From positions 1-64,000 of the forward strand of contig NZ_PDZG01000019.1 in the NCBI RefSeq assembly GCF_002735645.1: a stretch of 64,000 nt of DNA, in the 5' to 3' direction. This DNA comes from Iodobacter sp. BJB302 (GTDB taxonomy: Bacteria; Pseudomonadota; Gammaproteobacteria; Burkholderiales; Chitinibacteraceae). The notes under the pieces were generated by a model. The model was given only the letters and a program-made list of their open reading frames with translations, did not search any database and was not told the origin of the DNA. How positions within the stretch are numbered: the stretch's first letter is position 1; each line of letters starts with the position of its first letter. Made by a program: the position numbers and the translations under genes. Below are positions 37,423 to 46,209 of this stretch, one piece after another.

Positions 37423-38652
37423 ATGACTACCATTCTTAAATCAAACAAATTACAAAATGTCTGTTACGAGATTCGTGGGCCTGTTCCTGAGCGAGCGCGT
37501 CAGATGGAAGAAGAAGGCCAGCGTATTATCAAGCTGAATATTGGCAATCTGGCCTCTTTTGGCTTTGATGCCCCCGAAGAAGTCGTGCAGGACATGATTC
37601 GCAACCTGCCTAATTCTGCAGGCTATGTTGATTCCAAAGGCCTGTTTCAGGCACGTAAAGCCGTCATGCATTACACCCAGTCTAAAAACATCAGTGATGT
37701 GACGGTAGACGATATTTATATTGGCAACGGCGCATCCGAGCTGATTGTGATGGCCATGCAGGGCCTGCTCAATGACGGCGATGAAGTGCTGGTGCCTATG
37801 CCGGATTATCCGCTCTGGACAGCCGCAGTCAGCCTGGCTGGCGGCACACCGCGCCATTACCTGTGCGATGAAGCCAATGAATGGTATCCGTCGCTGGAAG
37901 ATATTCGCAGCAAGATCAGCGCCAAAACCAAAGCCATTGTGATTATCAACCCGAATAATCCAACGGGTGCTTTGTATCCTGATTCGCTACTGAAAGACAT
38001 TATTCAAATTGCGCGTGAAAACAATCTGATTATTTATGCCGATGAAATCTACGACAAAGTGCTTTACGACGGCGTAACGCATACCTCGATTGCGTCCTTA
38101 GCCAATGATATTTTGTTTGTAACCTTTAACGGCTTATCCAAGAATTATCGCGCCTGTGGTTTCAGGGCGGGCTGGATGTTTGTATCCGGCAATAAGAAAA
38201 TAGCCAAAGATTATATCGAGGGGCTCAATATCCTCGCTACCATGCGGCTCTGCGCCAATGTGCCGGCCCAATACGCCATTCAAACCGCGCTGGGCGGATA
38301 TCAGAGTATTAATGATTTAGTAAAACCCACAGGCAGGCTCGCTAAGCAACGCGATCTGGCCTACAAGCTGCTCACGGAGATCCCGGGGGTAAGCTGTGTA
38401 AAACCAAGAGCAGCGCTCTATATGTTCCCCAAGCTTGATCCGGCTATTTACCCGATTAGCGATGATCAGCAGTTTATTTTAGAGCTGTTACAAGAAGAGA
38501 AAGTGCTGCTGGTACAAGGCACAGGCTTTAACTGGCAACAGCCTGATCACTTCCGCGTGGTGTTTTTGCCCAATGTCGATGATCTGACCGACGCGATTGC
38601 CCGTATTGCCCGCTTCTTAGAAAACTATCGAAAACGTCACGGTACAAATTAA
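37423..38652 (+). CDS. alaA: AlaA-like PLP-dependent aminotransferase (probable glutamate-pyruvate)
   Basis: A protein of 409 residues, full length for fold-type I class I aminotransferases. Motifs: GNGASELI (PLP phosphate), INPNNPTGALY, YADEIYDKVLYD (Asp/Tyr contacts), and FNGLSKNYRACGFRAGW with the Schiff-base Lys. The close match to E. coli AlaA in the N-terminal IRGPV...AR.ME..G..IIKLNIGN segment supports alanine synthesis from pyruvate. It is 15 bp upstream of hom, and the order aminotransferase-hom-thrC is typical of betaproteobacteria, so the three form an amino-acid biosynthesis block. Confidence 0.9.
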   Translation: MTTILKSNKLQNVCYEIRGPVPERARQMEEEGQRIIKLNIGNLASFGFDAPEEVVQDMIRNLPNSAGYVDSKGLFQARKAVMHYTQSKNISDVTVDDIYIGNGASELIVMAMQGLLNDGDEVLVPMPDYPLWTAAVSLAGGTPRHYLCDEANEWYPSLEDIRSKISAKTKAIVIINPNNPTGALYPDSLLKDIIQIARENNLIIYADEIYDKVLYDGVTHTSIASLANDILFVTFNGLSKNYRACGFRAGWMFVSGNKKIAKDYIEGLNILATMRLCANVPAQYAIQTALGGYQSINDLVKPTGRLAKQRDLAYKLLTEIPGVSCVKPRAALYMFPKLDPAIYPISDDQQFILELLQEEKVLLVQGTGFNWQQPDHFRVVFLPNVDDLTDAIARIARFLENYRKRHGTN

Positions 38653-38667
38653 ACAAAGGACTAATAA

Positions 38668-39978
38668 ATGAAACCCATCAATGTCGGTTTATGCGGTGTA
38701 GGCACCGTAGGCGGCGGAACAGTTACTGTTCTTAAGCGTAATGCAATCGAAATAACCCGCCGTGCAGGCCGGCCGATTGTAATTACCATGGCGGCCAACC
38801 GTGATCTGGTCCGTGCCCGTGAGCTCTGTGGTGAAGGCATCACCCTGACAGACGACGCCATGGATGTAGTGAACAACCCGGAAATCGACATTGTGGTTGA
38901 ACTGATTGGCGGCACCACCATTGCCAAAGACCTGGTGCTGGCGGCCATTGCCAATGGCAAGCATGTGGTCACCGCCAATAAAAAACTGATCGCCGAGTAC
39001 GGTAATGAGATTTTTGCCCGCGCCACCGAAAAAGGCGTGATGGTTTCATTTGAAGCCGCCGTAGCAGGCGGCATTCCGATTATTAAAGCGCTGCGTGAAG
39101 GCCTGACCGCCAATAAAATTGAATGGGTGGCCGGTATTATCAATGGCACATCCAACTTTATCCTTACCGAAATGCGCGATAAGGGCCTTGCCTTTGCCGA
39201 TGTTTTAAAAGAAGCGCAACGCCTTGGCTACGCCGAAGCGGATCCTACTTTTGATATCGAAGGCCACGATGCCGCGCATAAGCTCACCATCATGAGCGCG
39301 ATTGCCTTTGGTATTCCGGTGCAATTTGATAAGGCTTACCTGGAAGGCATCAGCAAGCTGGCCGCCATTGATATTCAGTACGCGCAAGAGCTGGGCTATC
39401 GCATCAAGCTGCTGGGCATGACCCGCCGCCGCGAGCAGGGCATTGAGCTGCGCGTTGCCCCAACGCTGATCCCTGCCAGCCGCCTGATTGCCAATGTAGA
39501 TGGCGTGATGAATGCCATTCTGGTGAAGGGTGATGCCGTCGGCGCCACCATGTATTACGGCCCGGGCGCAGGTGCCGAGCCAACCGCTTCTTCCGTGATT
39601 GCCGATCTGGTGGATATCACCCGCCTGCATACCGCAGACCCGGAGCAGCGAGTGCCGCATCTGGCTTTCCAGCCATCGCAAATTGCCGATCTGCCGATTC
39701 TGCCTATCGACGAAATCGAAACCTGCTACTACCTGCGCATCAACACCGAAGACAAGCCTGGTGTGCTGGCCGATATCACGCGCCTCTTAGCCGACAACGG
39801 TATTTCGGTTGATGCCATGCTGCAGCGCCCGATTGCAGGTGAAGCGCGTGCCGATATCATCATCATCACGCATCTGGCGGTAGAAAAGCGTGTGAACACC
39901 GCCATCAAAGGCATCGAAGCCCTGCCAAGCATCACCGGCGCCGTTGTGCGCTTACGCCTTGAGCATTTAAACGGCTAA
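38668..39978 (+). CDS. hom: Homoserine dehydrogenase
   Basis: A protein of 436 residues. Rossmann start INVGLCGVGTVGGGTV, catalytic domain with GIINGTSNFILTEM and YAEADPTFDIEGHDAAHKL (catalytic Lys/Asp; quoted in part), and a C-terminal ACT domain (YYLRINTEDKPGVLADIT) that usually mediates threonine feedback. It reduces aspartate semialdehyde to homoserine. AAAGGA lies eight bases upstream of the ATG. Co-transcribed with the aminotransferase gene; a nested palindromic repeat separates it from thrC. Confidence 0.96.
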   Translation: MKPINVGLCGVGTVGGGTVTVLKRNAIEITRRAGRPIVITMAANRDLVRARELCGEGITLTDDAMDVVNNPEIDIVVELIGGTTIAKDLVLAAIANGKHVVTANKKLIAEYGNEIFARATEKGVMVSFEAAVAGGIPIIKALREGLTANKIEWVAGIINGTSNFILTEMRDKGLAFADVLKEAQRLGYAEADPTFDIEGHDAAHKLTIMSAIAFGIPVQFDKAYLEGISKLAAIDIQYAQELGYRIKLLGMTRRREQGIELRVAPTLIPASRLIANVDGVMNAILVKGDAVGATMYYGPGAGAEPTASSVIADLVDITRLHTADPEQRVPHLAFQPSQIADLPILPIDEIETCYYLRINTEDKPGVLADITRLLADNGISVDAMLQRPIAGEARADIIIITHLAVEKRVNTAIKGIEALPSITGAVVRLRLEHLNG

Positions 39979-39992
39979 CCATAGTTCTAAAT

Positions 39993-40280
39993 CTAAAAGT
40001 TCTGTAGACACAGAAAACACGGGGAAAAGCAAAGGCGAGGAAAAGCTGAGAAAACTGTAGGTTGGGTTAGCAGCTTTATCGCGTAACCCAACATTCTTTT
40101 GCGCTTAAATGTTGGGTTACGCTAATTTGTGGCCCCAAGGCCGACAAATCAGCTAACCCAACCTACATGGGCGTAGGGATTAAATTGATAAGTTTCACCC
40201 GCCCCATGCAGCTCTAATCAACGCAAGTTTCATTTGGTTTTCCTCGTGCTTGCCCTTCTCCGTGTCTACAGACTTTAGGG
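39993..40280. repeat. Nested palindromic repeat between hom and thrC
   Basis: Outer arms of about 45 bp: CTAAAAGTTCTGTAGACACAG... at the left and its imperfect complement ending CGTGTCTACAGACTTTAGG at the right. Inside lies a second palindrome, TGTAGGTTGGGTTAGC to GCTAACCCAACCTACA (40056-40167), which itself contains GCGTAACCCAACATT / AATGTTGGGTTACGC. The inner unit has the same plan as the element at 62486-62632. Could act as a partial terminator between hom and thrC. Confidence 0.8.
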
Positions 40281-40302
40281 TTTATTGAAAGGTCTAAAAA
40301 TC

Positions 40303-41715
40303 ATGCGCTATATCTCTACCCGCGGCGGTATGCCGCCTAAGTCATTTTCTGAAATCCTGCTCGGCGGTTTAGCGCCCGATGGCGGCCTGGTGATGCCTGA
40401 AGAGTGCCCGCGCCTGACGCAAGCCGATTTAGAACGCCTTGCTCCCCTGCCCTATGCCGAGCTGGCTTTTGAAGTGATCCGTCTGTTTGTGGACGATATC
40501 CCGGAAGCAGATCTAAAAGCACTGGTCAGCAAGACTTACACGGCAGAGGTGTTTGGCTCGGCCGACATCACTCCGATCAAAACGCTGGCCCCCAATTTGC
40601 ATCTGCAACAGCTCTCTAATGGCCCGACGCTGGCTTTTAAAGATATGGCGATGCAACTGCTGGGCAATCTGTTTGAATACGTGCTGGCCAAAGAAGGTAA
40701 AGAAATCAATATCGTCGGCGCAACCTCAGGCGATACCGGCTCAGCGGCGGAATACGCCATGCGCGGCAAAAAGGGCGTGAATGTATTTATGCTCAGCCCA
40801 GCTGGCAAAATGAGCCCCTTCCAGCGCGCACAGATGTTTAGCCTGCAAGACGCCAATATCCACAATATCGCGGTAAAGAGCATGTTTGATGCCTGCCAGG
40901 ATATGGTCAAAGCCATCAATAACGATGCCGCGTTTAAGCAGGATTACAAAATTGGCGCGGTGAATTCAATCAACTGGGGCCGCGTTGTCGCGCAGATTTG
41001 CTACTACTTCAAAGGCTATTTTGCCGTAGCCAAAACCGTGGGCGAGCCGGTGGATTTCTGCGTGCCATCGGGCAACTTTGGCAATATCTGTGCGGGCCAT
41101 ATGGCGCGGCAGATGGGCCTGCCGATTCGCCGCCTGATTGTAGCCACCAATGAAAACGATGTGCTGGACGAGTTTTTCAGCAGCGGCGGCTATCATCCAC
41201 GCGGCCTTGACCGCACTTTCGAAACATCCAGCCCTTCGATGGACATCACCAAGGCTTCTAATCTGGAGCGCTTTGTATTCGATTTGCTGGGCCGTGATGC
41301 AGGCAAATTATCCGCTCTGTGGAAAGGCATCGATGCAGGCATAGGCTTTGATTTAAGCGCGGACGATTTTGCCAAAATGCGTGATGTATATGGCTTCAGA
41401 TCCAGCCGCAGCACGCATCAGGATCGCCTCGATAATATCCGCAGCGTGTTTGAAACCTACGGCGTAGAAATCGACCCTCACACCGCCGATGGCTATAAAG
41501 CAGCTATTGAGCACAGAGATGCCAGCATCGCCATGGTGATTCTTGAAACCGCCCTGCCAGCCAAGTTTGAAGACACCATGCTGGAAGCCACCGGCCAGAA
41601 ACCACAACGCCCGGCTGCCTTGCAAAACTTAGAAGATTTACCACAGCGCTTTGATGTGCTGGAAGCCGATGTTGCGGCGCTGAAGGCGTATTTGGTGGAA
41701 AGAATTAAAGCCTAA
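40303..41715 (+). CDS. thrC: Threonine synthase
   Basis: About 470 residues from ATG 40303 (AAAGG ten bases upstream). Motifs of the ThrC subfamily: MRYISTRGGMPPKSFSEILLGGLAPDGGL (start, quoted here only as a family pattern: STRG..P..F...LL.GLA.DGGL), PLP Lys in LAFKDMAMQLLG and GATSGDTGSAAEYA. It converts O-phosphohomoserine to threonine. Length matches E. coli-like class II enzymes. Follows hom; homoserine kinase (thrB) is not in this window. Confidence 0.95.
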   Translation: MRYISTRGGMPPKSFSEILLGGLAPDGGLVMPEECPRLTQADLERLAPLPYAELAFEVIRLFVDDIPEADLKALVSKTYTAEVFGSADITPIKTLAPNLHLQQLSNGPTLAFKDMAMQLLGNLFEYVLAKEGKEINIVGATSGDTGSAAEYAMRGKKGVNVFMLSPAGKMSPFQRAQMFSLQDANIHNIAVKSMFDACQDMVKAINNDAAFKQDYKIGAVNSINWGRVVAQICYYFKGYFAVAKTVGEPVDFCVPSGNFGNICAGHMARQMGLPIRRLIVATNENDVLDEFFSSGGYHPRGLDRTFETSSPSMDITKASNLERFVFDLLGRDAGKLSALWKGIDAGIGFDLSADDFAKMRDVYGFRSSRSTHQDRLDNIRSVFETYGVEIDPHTADGYKAAIEHRDASIAMVILETALPAKFEDTMLEATGQKPQRPAALQNLEDLPQRFDVLEADVAALKAYLVERIKA

Positions 41716-41717
41716 CA

Positions 41718-41774
41718 AGCTGGCTATCTGGCGGTGTGCAAAGTGTTTGCTTGCACACCGCTCGCTTAGCCAGC
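41718..41774 (+). terminator. Long hairpin after thrC
   Basis: Two stacked stems, GCTGGCTA with TAGCCAGC outside and GCGGTGTGCAA with TTGCACACCGC inside, begin three bases after the thrC stop. There is no T-run, so it may be a transcript stabiliser or Rho-linked terminator. Confidence 0.55.
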
Positions 41775-41849
41775 ATGGCAAAAGCGGCAGCCTTCCCCCA
41801 TTTCCAGTGATTGAAGGCTTGATATTTGTTAGCTATCTAAGGAAGCACT

Positions 41850-42392
41850 GTGCCGCACTGGCCCATCATCTCAACCTCAAGACTCCAGCTGCGCCCGGCA
41901 ACAATAGCTGATCTGCCAGCCATAGAAACAGGTCTTGCTGATCCCCGCTTTCCACCAGATCTGCCTCTTGCCCGCATGCAGCGCGAATCCACACTTGCAG
42001 CATGGCTGCAACGCATAACCGCCACCGCCCCACAGCTGTGGGCCATCACCGTAACTGGCAGCGATACCTGCATCGGCACGGTGGCGCTTATTGCCACACA
42101 AGCAGCAGAGACCTGCTGGCTTTCCTACTGGCTGACACCAAGCGAGTGGCATCAAGGTCTGGCACAAGAAGCCATTGGTGCTCTCCTTACCAGCACCGCC
42201 CAGCACTTGGCCTATAAGCATGTGATTGCGGGTGTAGCGCTAAACAACTTACCCAGCATCCGCCTTCTAGAACAACTTGAATTTGCGCAGGTGTCAACCA
42301 GCCAAACGGATTGGGCCATCCCTGAAGAGCACATCCTGCTGCAGCGCAGACTTAGTGCAAGCGTTGGACTTCGCACAGCACAGCAGCAATAA
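41850..42392 (+). CDS. GNAT-family N-acetyltransferase (RimJ/RimL type)
   Basis: 180 residues starting at GTG 41850 with AAGGA five bases upstream. STSRLQLRPATIADLPAIETG at the N-terminus, LSYWLTPSEWHQGLAQEAIGALL (acetyl-CoA loop with W-H-Q-G-L-A) and ALNNLPSIRLLEQLEF at the end are typical of the RimJ/RimL-like acetyltransferases. Substrate unknown. Not obviously linked to neighbours. Confidence 0.85.
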   Translation: MPHWPIISTSRLQLRPATIADLPAIETGLADPRFPPDLPLARMQRESTLAAWLQRITATAPQLWAITVTGSDTCIGTVALIATQAAETCWLSYWLTPSEWHQGLAQEAIGALLTSTAQHLAYKHVIAGVALNNLPSIRLLEQLEFAQVSTSQTDWAIPEEHILLQRRLSASVGLRTAQQQ

Positions 42393-42445
42393 GGAAACCC
42401 AGCCTGTCGAGCTGATTAAGCAAGTTAACTCTATAAGTTCAAATT

Positions 42446-42684
42446 TAGTGCCTGCGGCACATTAATTTAGGAGCGGGTATCCCCCGCAGGGGACTCACTT
42501 TCTTGCTTCGCCAAGAAAGTAAGCAAAGAAGGCGACCCCACGAAGCACGAAGGCCCCTCATCTGCGGACAATCGAGCGGCGGCTGCGGAACTCGCTCGCA
42601 AGCTCGCTCAAACAGTCCTCGCCGAAACCCCGCCCGCTTGTTCCTCGCTTCGGCGTGCTTCAAGGGGATAATTAAGCCCCATGC
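42446..42684 (+). repeat. Dispersed repeat, copy in + orientation
   Basis: About 240 bp from TGCCTGCGGCACATTAA to TTAAGCCCCATGCGA. Core elements are GCGGGTATCCCCCGCAGG, ACTTTCTTGCTTCGCC followed by AAGAAAGTAAGCAAAGAAGG, GCGACCCCACGAAGCACGAA and CGTGCTTCAAGGGGA. The element at 42856-43094 is its inverted copy and 126-185 its terminal fragment. Short open frames inside it are repeat-encoded and not credible genes. Confidence 0.88.
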
Positions 42685-42855
42685 GACAAATTTTGAAATA
42701 ATTAGTAATTCAAATTGCTAACAATAAATAACAACAAATAAATAAAAAAACATACAGAAGAAGAAAAAAGTTAATTTTTCTTCTTAAATTTAATTCTAAC
42801 TTTGGCTTTAGCTTTAGCAAATAATCAAACCCAATCAATCAATATTACAACGCAT
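42685..42855. other. A+T-rich spacer between inverted repeat copies
   Basis: About 170 bp, strikingly A+T-rich (runs such as AATAAATAACAACAAATAAATAAAAAAAC), enclosed by the two inverted copies. No gene or structured RNA was recognised. The sharp base-composition break makes it look like a loop or former insertion point. Confidence 0.5.
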
Positions 42856-43094
42856 CGCACAGGGCTTAAATTTCCCCTTGAAACACGCCGAACGAGGAAT
42901 AAGCAGCTCGGGGTTTAGGAAAAGGGGTAGCGAGGCAGCGAGCGCGCAGCCTTTTTCGCCGAGCTGCTTATCCGCAGAGAGGGGCTTTCGTGTTTCGTGG
43001 GGTCGCCTTCTTTGCTTACTTTCTTGGCGAAGCAAGAAAGTAAGTCCCATGCGGGGGATTCCCGCACCCAAATCACTGTGCCGAAGGCACTTAA
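42856..43094 (-). repeat. Dispersed repeat, inverted copy
   Basis: Reverse complement of the unit at 42446-42684: AGGGCTTAAATTTCCCCTTG at the left, GGGGTCGCCTTCTTTGCTTA and CTTTCTTGGCGAAGCAAGAAAG in the middle, TGTGCCGAAGGCACTTAA at the right. The central third differs between copies, so they are related members rather than a recent duplication. The remaining bases to 43210 contain only fragments of a 'GTTGGGCTTCGCTGCGCTCAAC' repeat. Confidence 0.88.
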
Positions 43095-43210
43095 TAAAAC
43101 AAAATCCGATGCAGAATTAACCCGCACCGGCTATATATTGGCACCATAGACGTTGGGCTTCGCTGCGCTCAACTCCAACCTACTAGAGTCCAGCCTACCA
43201 AACTTTTTTA

Positions 43211-44109
43211 TTAGTGCCTGCTTGGCAATGGCCGACTTTTAAGTGCTGCCAAACTTGGCCACTCTGCTTCATTTTCAGGAAGTATGATCCTTCTACCATT
43301 GTAAGCTTCATATTCAGTCTCTTTCATTGAGGATGAAACCACTACTTTATAATCCTGGTTTATTCCCAATAAACCTAAGTCAAACAGGGTATGTATATCA
43401 GCCCTTAAAAGAATGCCATTTGTTACATGATTAGTCTTCGCTCCCATATATGGAATAATATGTGCAGCCTCAAGAATTGGTGAAAATAGAGTACCTGTTA
43501 CCGCACAACTACATTTATAAGCCGTGAGTAGTTTTTTACGAAACTTTGGTTGGCCCCTACGAAGTGCAACAGCCCGTATTACCTTTTCCTTTGCTACAAC
43601 TCCATCTTCAGACAAAAACTCAGCAAGATCAATTTCCAGATCCCCCTCTGATACAGGAACCGCTGTAGGATTAACTCCAAAGACAACCTCCTTCCATGCA
43701 CCTTCAGATAGATTTGCTTCAATCAATATGCGCTTTGTTGGACTCCCACCTTTGGTTGTAGGATCTTCCTTTTTCTCTTGCTGAGCTTTAGATATTTTTC
43801 CACGTAAATCTTTTAAATCTTCAACTTTGAGAGAAATATCTAAATTACCATCAATTTCGATTATCCGATCTTCTGGCTTCCATATCTTGATTGCATTAGA
43901 AGAAACGATGTGAATACGAATCTTCTCTAGCCCACGATTCCGAAGCCGTAGCAATAACGCGTCAAGAGCCAAGAAATAATCCGTATTTCTTTCGCTTGGG
44001 GTTCCTATAGCCCCCCCCTTGACTCAATAACAAGACCGAATACTCCCTCAATTCCACAGATAGAAACTGATGAATTCAAAATTTCATTATTTTCTGAAAT
44101 TACATTCAT
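43211..44109 (-). pseudogene. HNH_2-type endonuclease gene, out of frame at a G8 tract (probably phase variable)
   Basis: The 3' part (43211-43972) encodes a C-terminal HNH nuclease: CSCAVTG, AAHIIPY, TNGILLRADIHTLFDLGLLGI (H-N-H residues in AAH, TNG and DIH; motif quoted in part), as in restriction-type HNH_2 enzymes. It has only a TTG start and no ribosome site. Upstream, from ATG 44109, another frame encodes 33 residues (GVFGLVIESRGG) and stops at 44007 just after eight consecutive G residues on the coding strand (44011-44018). One added G (or two lost) joins the frames as GLVIESRGG-AIGTPSERNTDYF, giving a protein of about 299 residues. Either an OFF state of a slipped-strand switch, a decayed gene, or a sequencing error. 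Confidence 0.78.
44011..44018 (-). repeat. Poly-G(8) homopolymer tract inside nuclease gene
   Basis: Eight Cs on the + strand, eight Gs on the coding strand, at codons 31-33 of the interrupted nuclease gene. Such tracts change length by slipped-strand mispairing in Neisseriales and other bacteria. Nine or six Gs would be in frame, eight is not. Confidence 0.85.
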
Positions 44110-44163
44110 ATATTCACACTTAATTAACCGGGGTTAGCAAATAAACTAGCTCAAACACTACCC

Positions 44164-44949
44164 TCACTGCTTCCCAGCCACCCCCAATAACTTATCCACC
44201 GTCACAAACTCATACCCCTGTTGTTTCAGCTTAGGGATAAAGGCATCCGCCGCGTTGATGGTGCGCTGGCGGGGGCCGCCGCCGTCGTGCATCAGCACAA
44301 TGGCTTCGGGGTGGGCGTAATCGAGTACGGTTTTTTCAATCTCGCTGGGCTGGCCTTTTTTCCAGGCGACCAGCCAATCCCGTGTATCAATCGACCAGCT
44401 AATGGCATGCATTTTATTCTTTTGCAGGCTCAGCATTTCGGCATCGCTTAAATCGCCATAGGGTGGGCGAAATAGGGTCGGGGCAAAGCCCAGAATGCTT
44501 TGGAAGACTTTTTGTGTGGGGGCAAATTGCTGCTGGGTAAAGACTTCGGTGCTGATTTTGCTGGAATAAGGATGATCATAAGAATGATTGCCAATGGTGT
44601 GCCCAGCAGCAGCGGCGGCTTTCACAATCTCTGGGAACTGTTCGGCTTGTTTGCCCAGCCAAAAGAAAGTGGCGTGGATATTGTGCTTTTCGAGCACCTG
44701 TAATAATTCGCTGGTTTGCTCGGTGGGGCCATCATCAAAAGTTAGGGCGATTTGTTTGCGCTCGCCAGGACCAGCAATCCAGTATTGTCCAGGGAAAGCC
44801 GCAGCTTGGCGCTCCATTTCTTTCAGCGGCACCTGATCCCAACCATCCAAATAAGGAGTGCGGATTTTCTGCTCTGCTGCGCCTGCATTTAATACCGCCA
44901 TAGCCATAACTCCAATGAGCAATGCATAATGTTTTTTCAAAATAACCAC
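44164..44949 (-). CDS. Exported polysaccharide deacetylase (NodB domain), paralogue of 22639-23454
   Basis: A protein of 261 residues with a signal peptide (cleavage after AGAA region). NodB motifs: LTFDDGPT, NHSYDHPY, FRPPYGD and IVLMHDGGG. Overall plan and N-terminal lead segment (IRTPYLDGW.QVP...MERQA) are shared with the paralogue. It may deacetylate chito-oligosaccharides or peptidoglycan; its position next to the amino-sugar transporter makes a chitin-related role plausible but unproven. Confidence 0.9.
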   Translation of the reverse strand: MVILKKHYALLIGVMAMAVLNAGAAEQKIRTPYLDGWDQVPLKEMERQAAAFPGQYWIAGPGERKQIALTFDDGPTEQTSELLQVLEKHNIHATFFWLGKQAEQFPEIVKAAAAAGHTIGNHSYDHPYSSKISTEVFTQQQFAPTQKVFQSILGFAPTLFRPPYGDLSDAEMLSLQKNKMHAISWSIDTRDWLVAWKKGQPSEIEKTVLDYAHPEAIVLMHDGGGPRQRTINAADAFIPKLKQQGYEFVTVDKLLGVAGKQ

Positions 44950-44971
44950 TCCTTATCCCATTAAGACAGAT

Positions 44972-45004
44972 AAAAAAAAGCTCACTAATTACTTAGTGAG
45001 CTTT
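44972..45004 (-). terminator. Intrinsic terminator of the sugar ABC operon
   Basis: Perfect 12-bp stem AAAGCTCACTAA with TTAGTGAGCTTT, four-base loop, and a run of eight T on the minus strand. Located 16 bp after the ATPase stop. Confidence 0.9.
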
Positions 45005-45020
45005 CCTTCAAAACAGCTAA

Positions 45021-46121
45021 TTAAACGCGTTTTAGTGCAATACCCTGCGCATCAAACAGCAGGCAATTCTTTTCCGGGAATACCACATGGATATTGTCGC
45101 CAAATTTAATCACATCGGATTCGGCAGGCAATTTCATGCACAGAATTTCGCTGATGCCTTTCACCTGGATATAGGCCAATACGATATCACCTAAGTGCTC
45201 TACCAGATCAACACGGGCAGGCACCGAGTTTGCAGCTTCGGCAGTTGCCAGCTGCATATGCTCCGGGCGAATACCGATGGTGACTTTGTCGCCCACTTTG
45301 CATGGTGATGCATCCACAGCTGCGCGAATCTGAATGCCATCCGGCAGGCGAACGTGGGCAGAGCCTTTTTCGATGGCCACCAGATCAGCTTCAAGCAGAT
45401 TCATCTTCGGCGAGCCAAGGAAGCCTGCTACGAAGAGGTTAGACGGGTTTTCGTACATTTCCAGCGGCGAGCCAACCTGCTGAATCACACCGGCGTTAAA
45501 CACTACGATGCGGTCAGCCAGCGTCATCGCTTCCACCTGATCGTGGGTCACGTAGATCATGGTGGTTTTAAGGTCCTGATGCAGCTTGGACAGCTCAACG
45601 CGCATTTGCAGGCGCAGGGATGCATCCAGGTTAGACAAAGGCTCGTCAAACAGGAACACTTTTGGATTACGCACAATCGAGCGGCCAATCGCCACACGCT
45701 GACGCTGACCGCCAGACAATGCTTTGGGCTTACGATCCAGCAAATGCGTCATTTGCAGAATTTCGGCAGCGCCCTTAACACGCTGATCAATTTCTTCTTT
45801 TGGCGTACCTGCCAGCTTCAGCGCAAACGCCATATTGTCGTACACGCTCATATGCGGGTAGAGGGCGTAAGACTGGAATACCATGGCGATACCACGCTTG
45901 GAAGCGTGCAAATCGTTGGCAACCACATCGCCAATTTTTAACTCGCCTTCGGTGATGTCTTCAAGGCCGGCAATCATGCGCAGCAGAGTGGATTTACCGC
46001 AGCCCGACGGGCCAACGAAAACCACAAACTCGCCGTCTTTAATTTCTAAATCCACACCTTTAATAACGCATACATCTTTGGTGTAGTTTTTCTTGATTCT
46101 ACTTAGCGTAACCGAAGCCAT
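45021..46121 (-). CDS. ugpC: Carbohydrate ABC transporter ATPase (UgpC/MsmK/MalK type)
   Basis: 366 residues from ATG 46121 (AAGGA nine bases upstream). ABC motifs: GPSGCGKST (Walker A), LSGGQRQR (signature), VFLFDEPLSNLD (Walker B) and THDQ (H-loop), followed by a C-terminal TOBE/MalK-like regulatory domain (VTIGIRPEHMQL). It energises the two permeases encoded just upstream for import of a sugar. Longest open frame starts at 46202 but lacks family similarity there. Last gene of the operon before a strong terminator. Confidence 0.93.
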   Translation of the reverse strand: MASVTLSRIKKNYTKDVCVIKGVDLEIKDGEFVVFVGPSGCGKSTLLRMIAGLEDITEGELKIGDVVANDLHASKRGIAMVFQSYALYPHMSVYDNMAFALKLAGTPKEEIDQRVKGAAEILQMTHLLDRKPKALSGGQRQRVAIGRSIVRNPKVFLFDEPLSNLDASLRLQMRVELSKLHQDLKTTMIYVTHDQVEAMTLADRIVVFNAGVIQQVGSPLEMYENPSNLFVAGFLGSPKMNLLEADLVAIEKGSAHVRLPDGIQIRAAVDASPCKVGDKVTIGIRPEHMQLATAEAANSVPARVDLVEHLGDIVLAYIQVKGISEILCMKLPAESDVIKFGDNIHVVFPEKNCLLFDAQGIALKRV

Positions 46122-46209
46122 ATCTCGATTCCTTGCGAACTCTATTTCTAAATGGGGGCCTGCAGGTGCAGGGTTATGTTGCCCCGCCGGGGCAACAAGC
46201 ATCGCTTGT

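Noticed and set aside
39993-40280. Possible CRISPR or tRNA-like structure
   Set aside because: The arms are inverted, not regularly spaced direct repeats with unique spacers, and no tRNA cloverleaf or CCA end is present.
42445-43127. Several 70-80 codon frames in the repeat pair
   Set aside because: The frames reproduce each other because the repeats do; composition and lack of ribosome sites argue against genes.
43211-43972. HNH nuclease as an intact gene starting at TTG 43972
   Set aside because: No ribosome site, and conserved-looking coding sequence continues upstream in the same frame to the G8 tract, then in another frame to an ATG.
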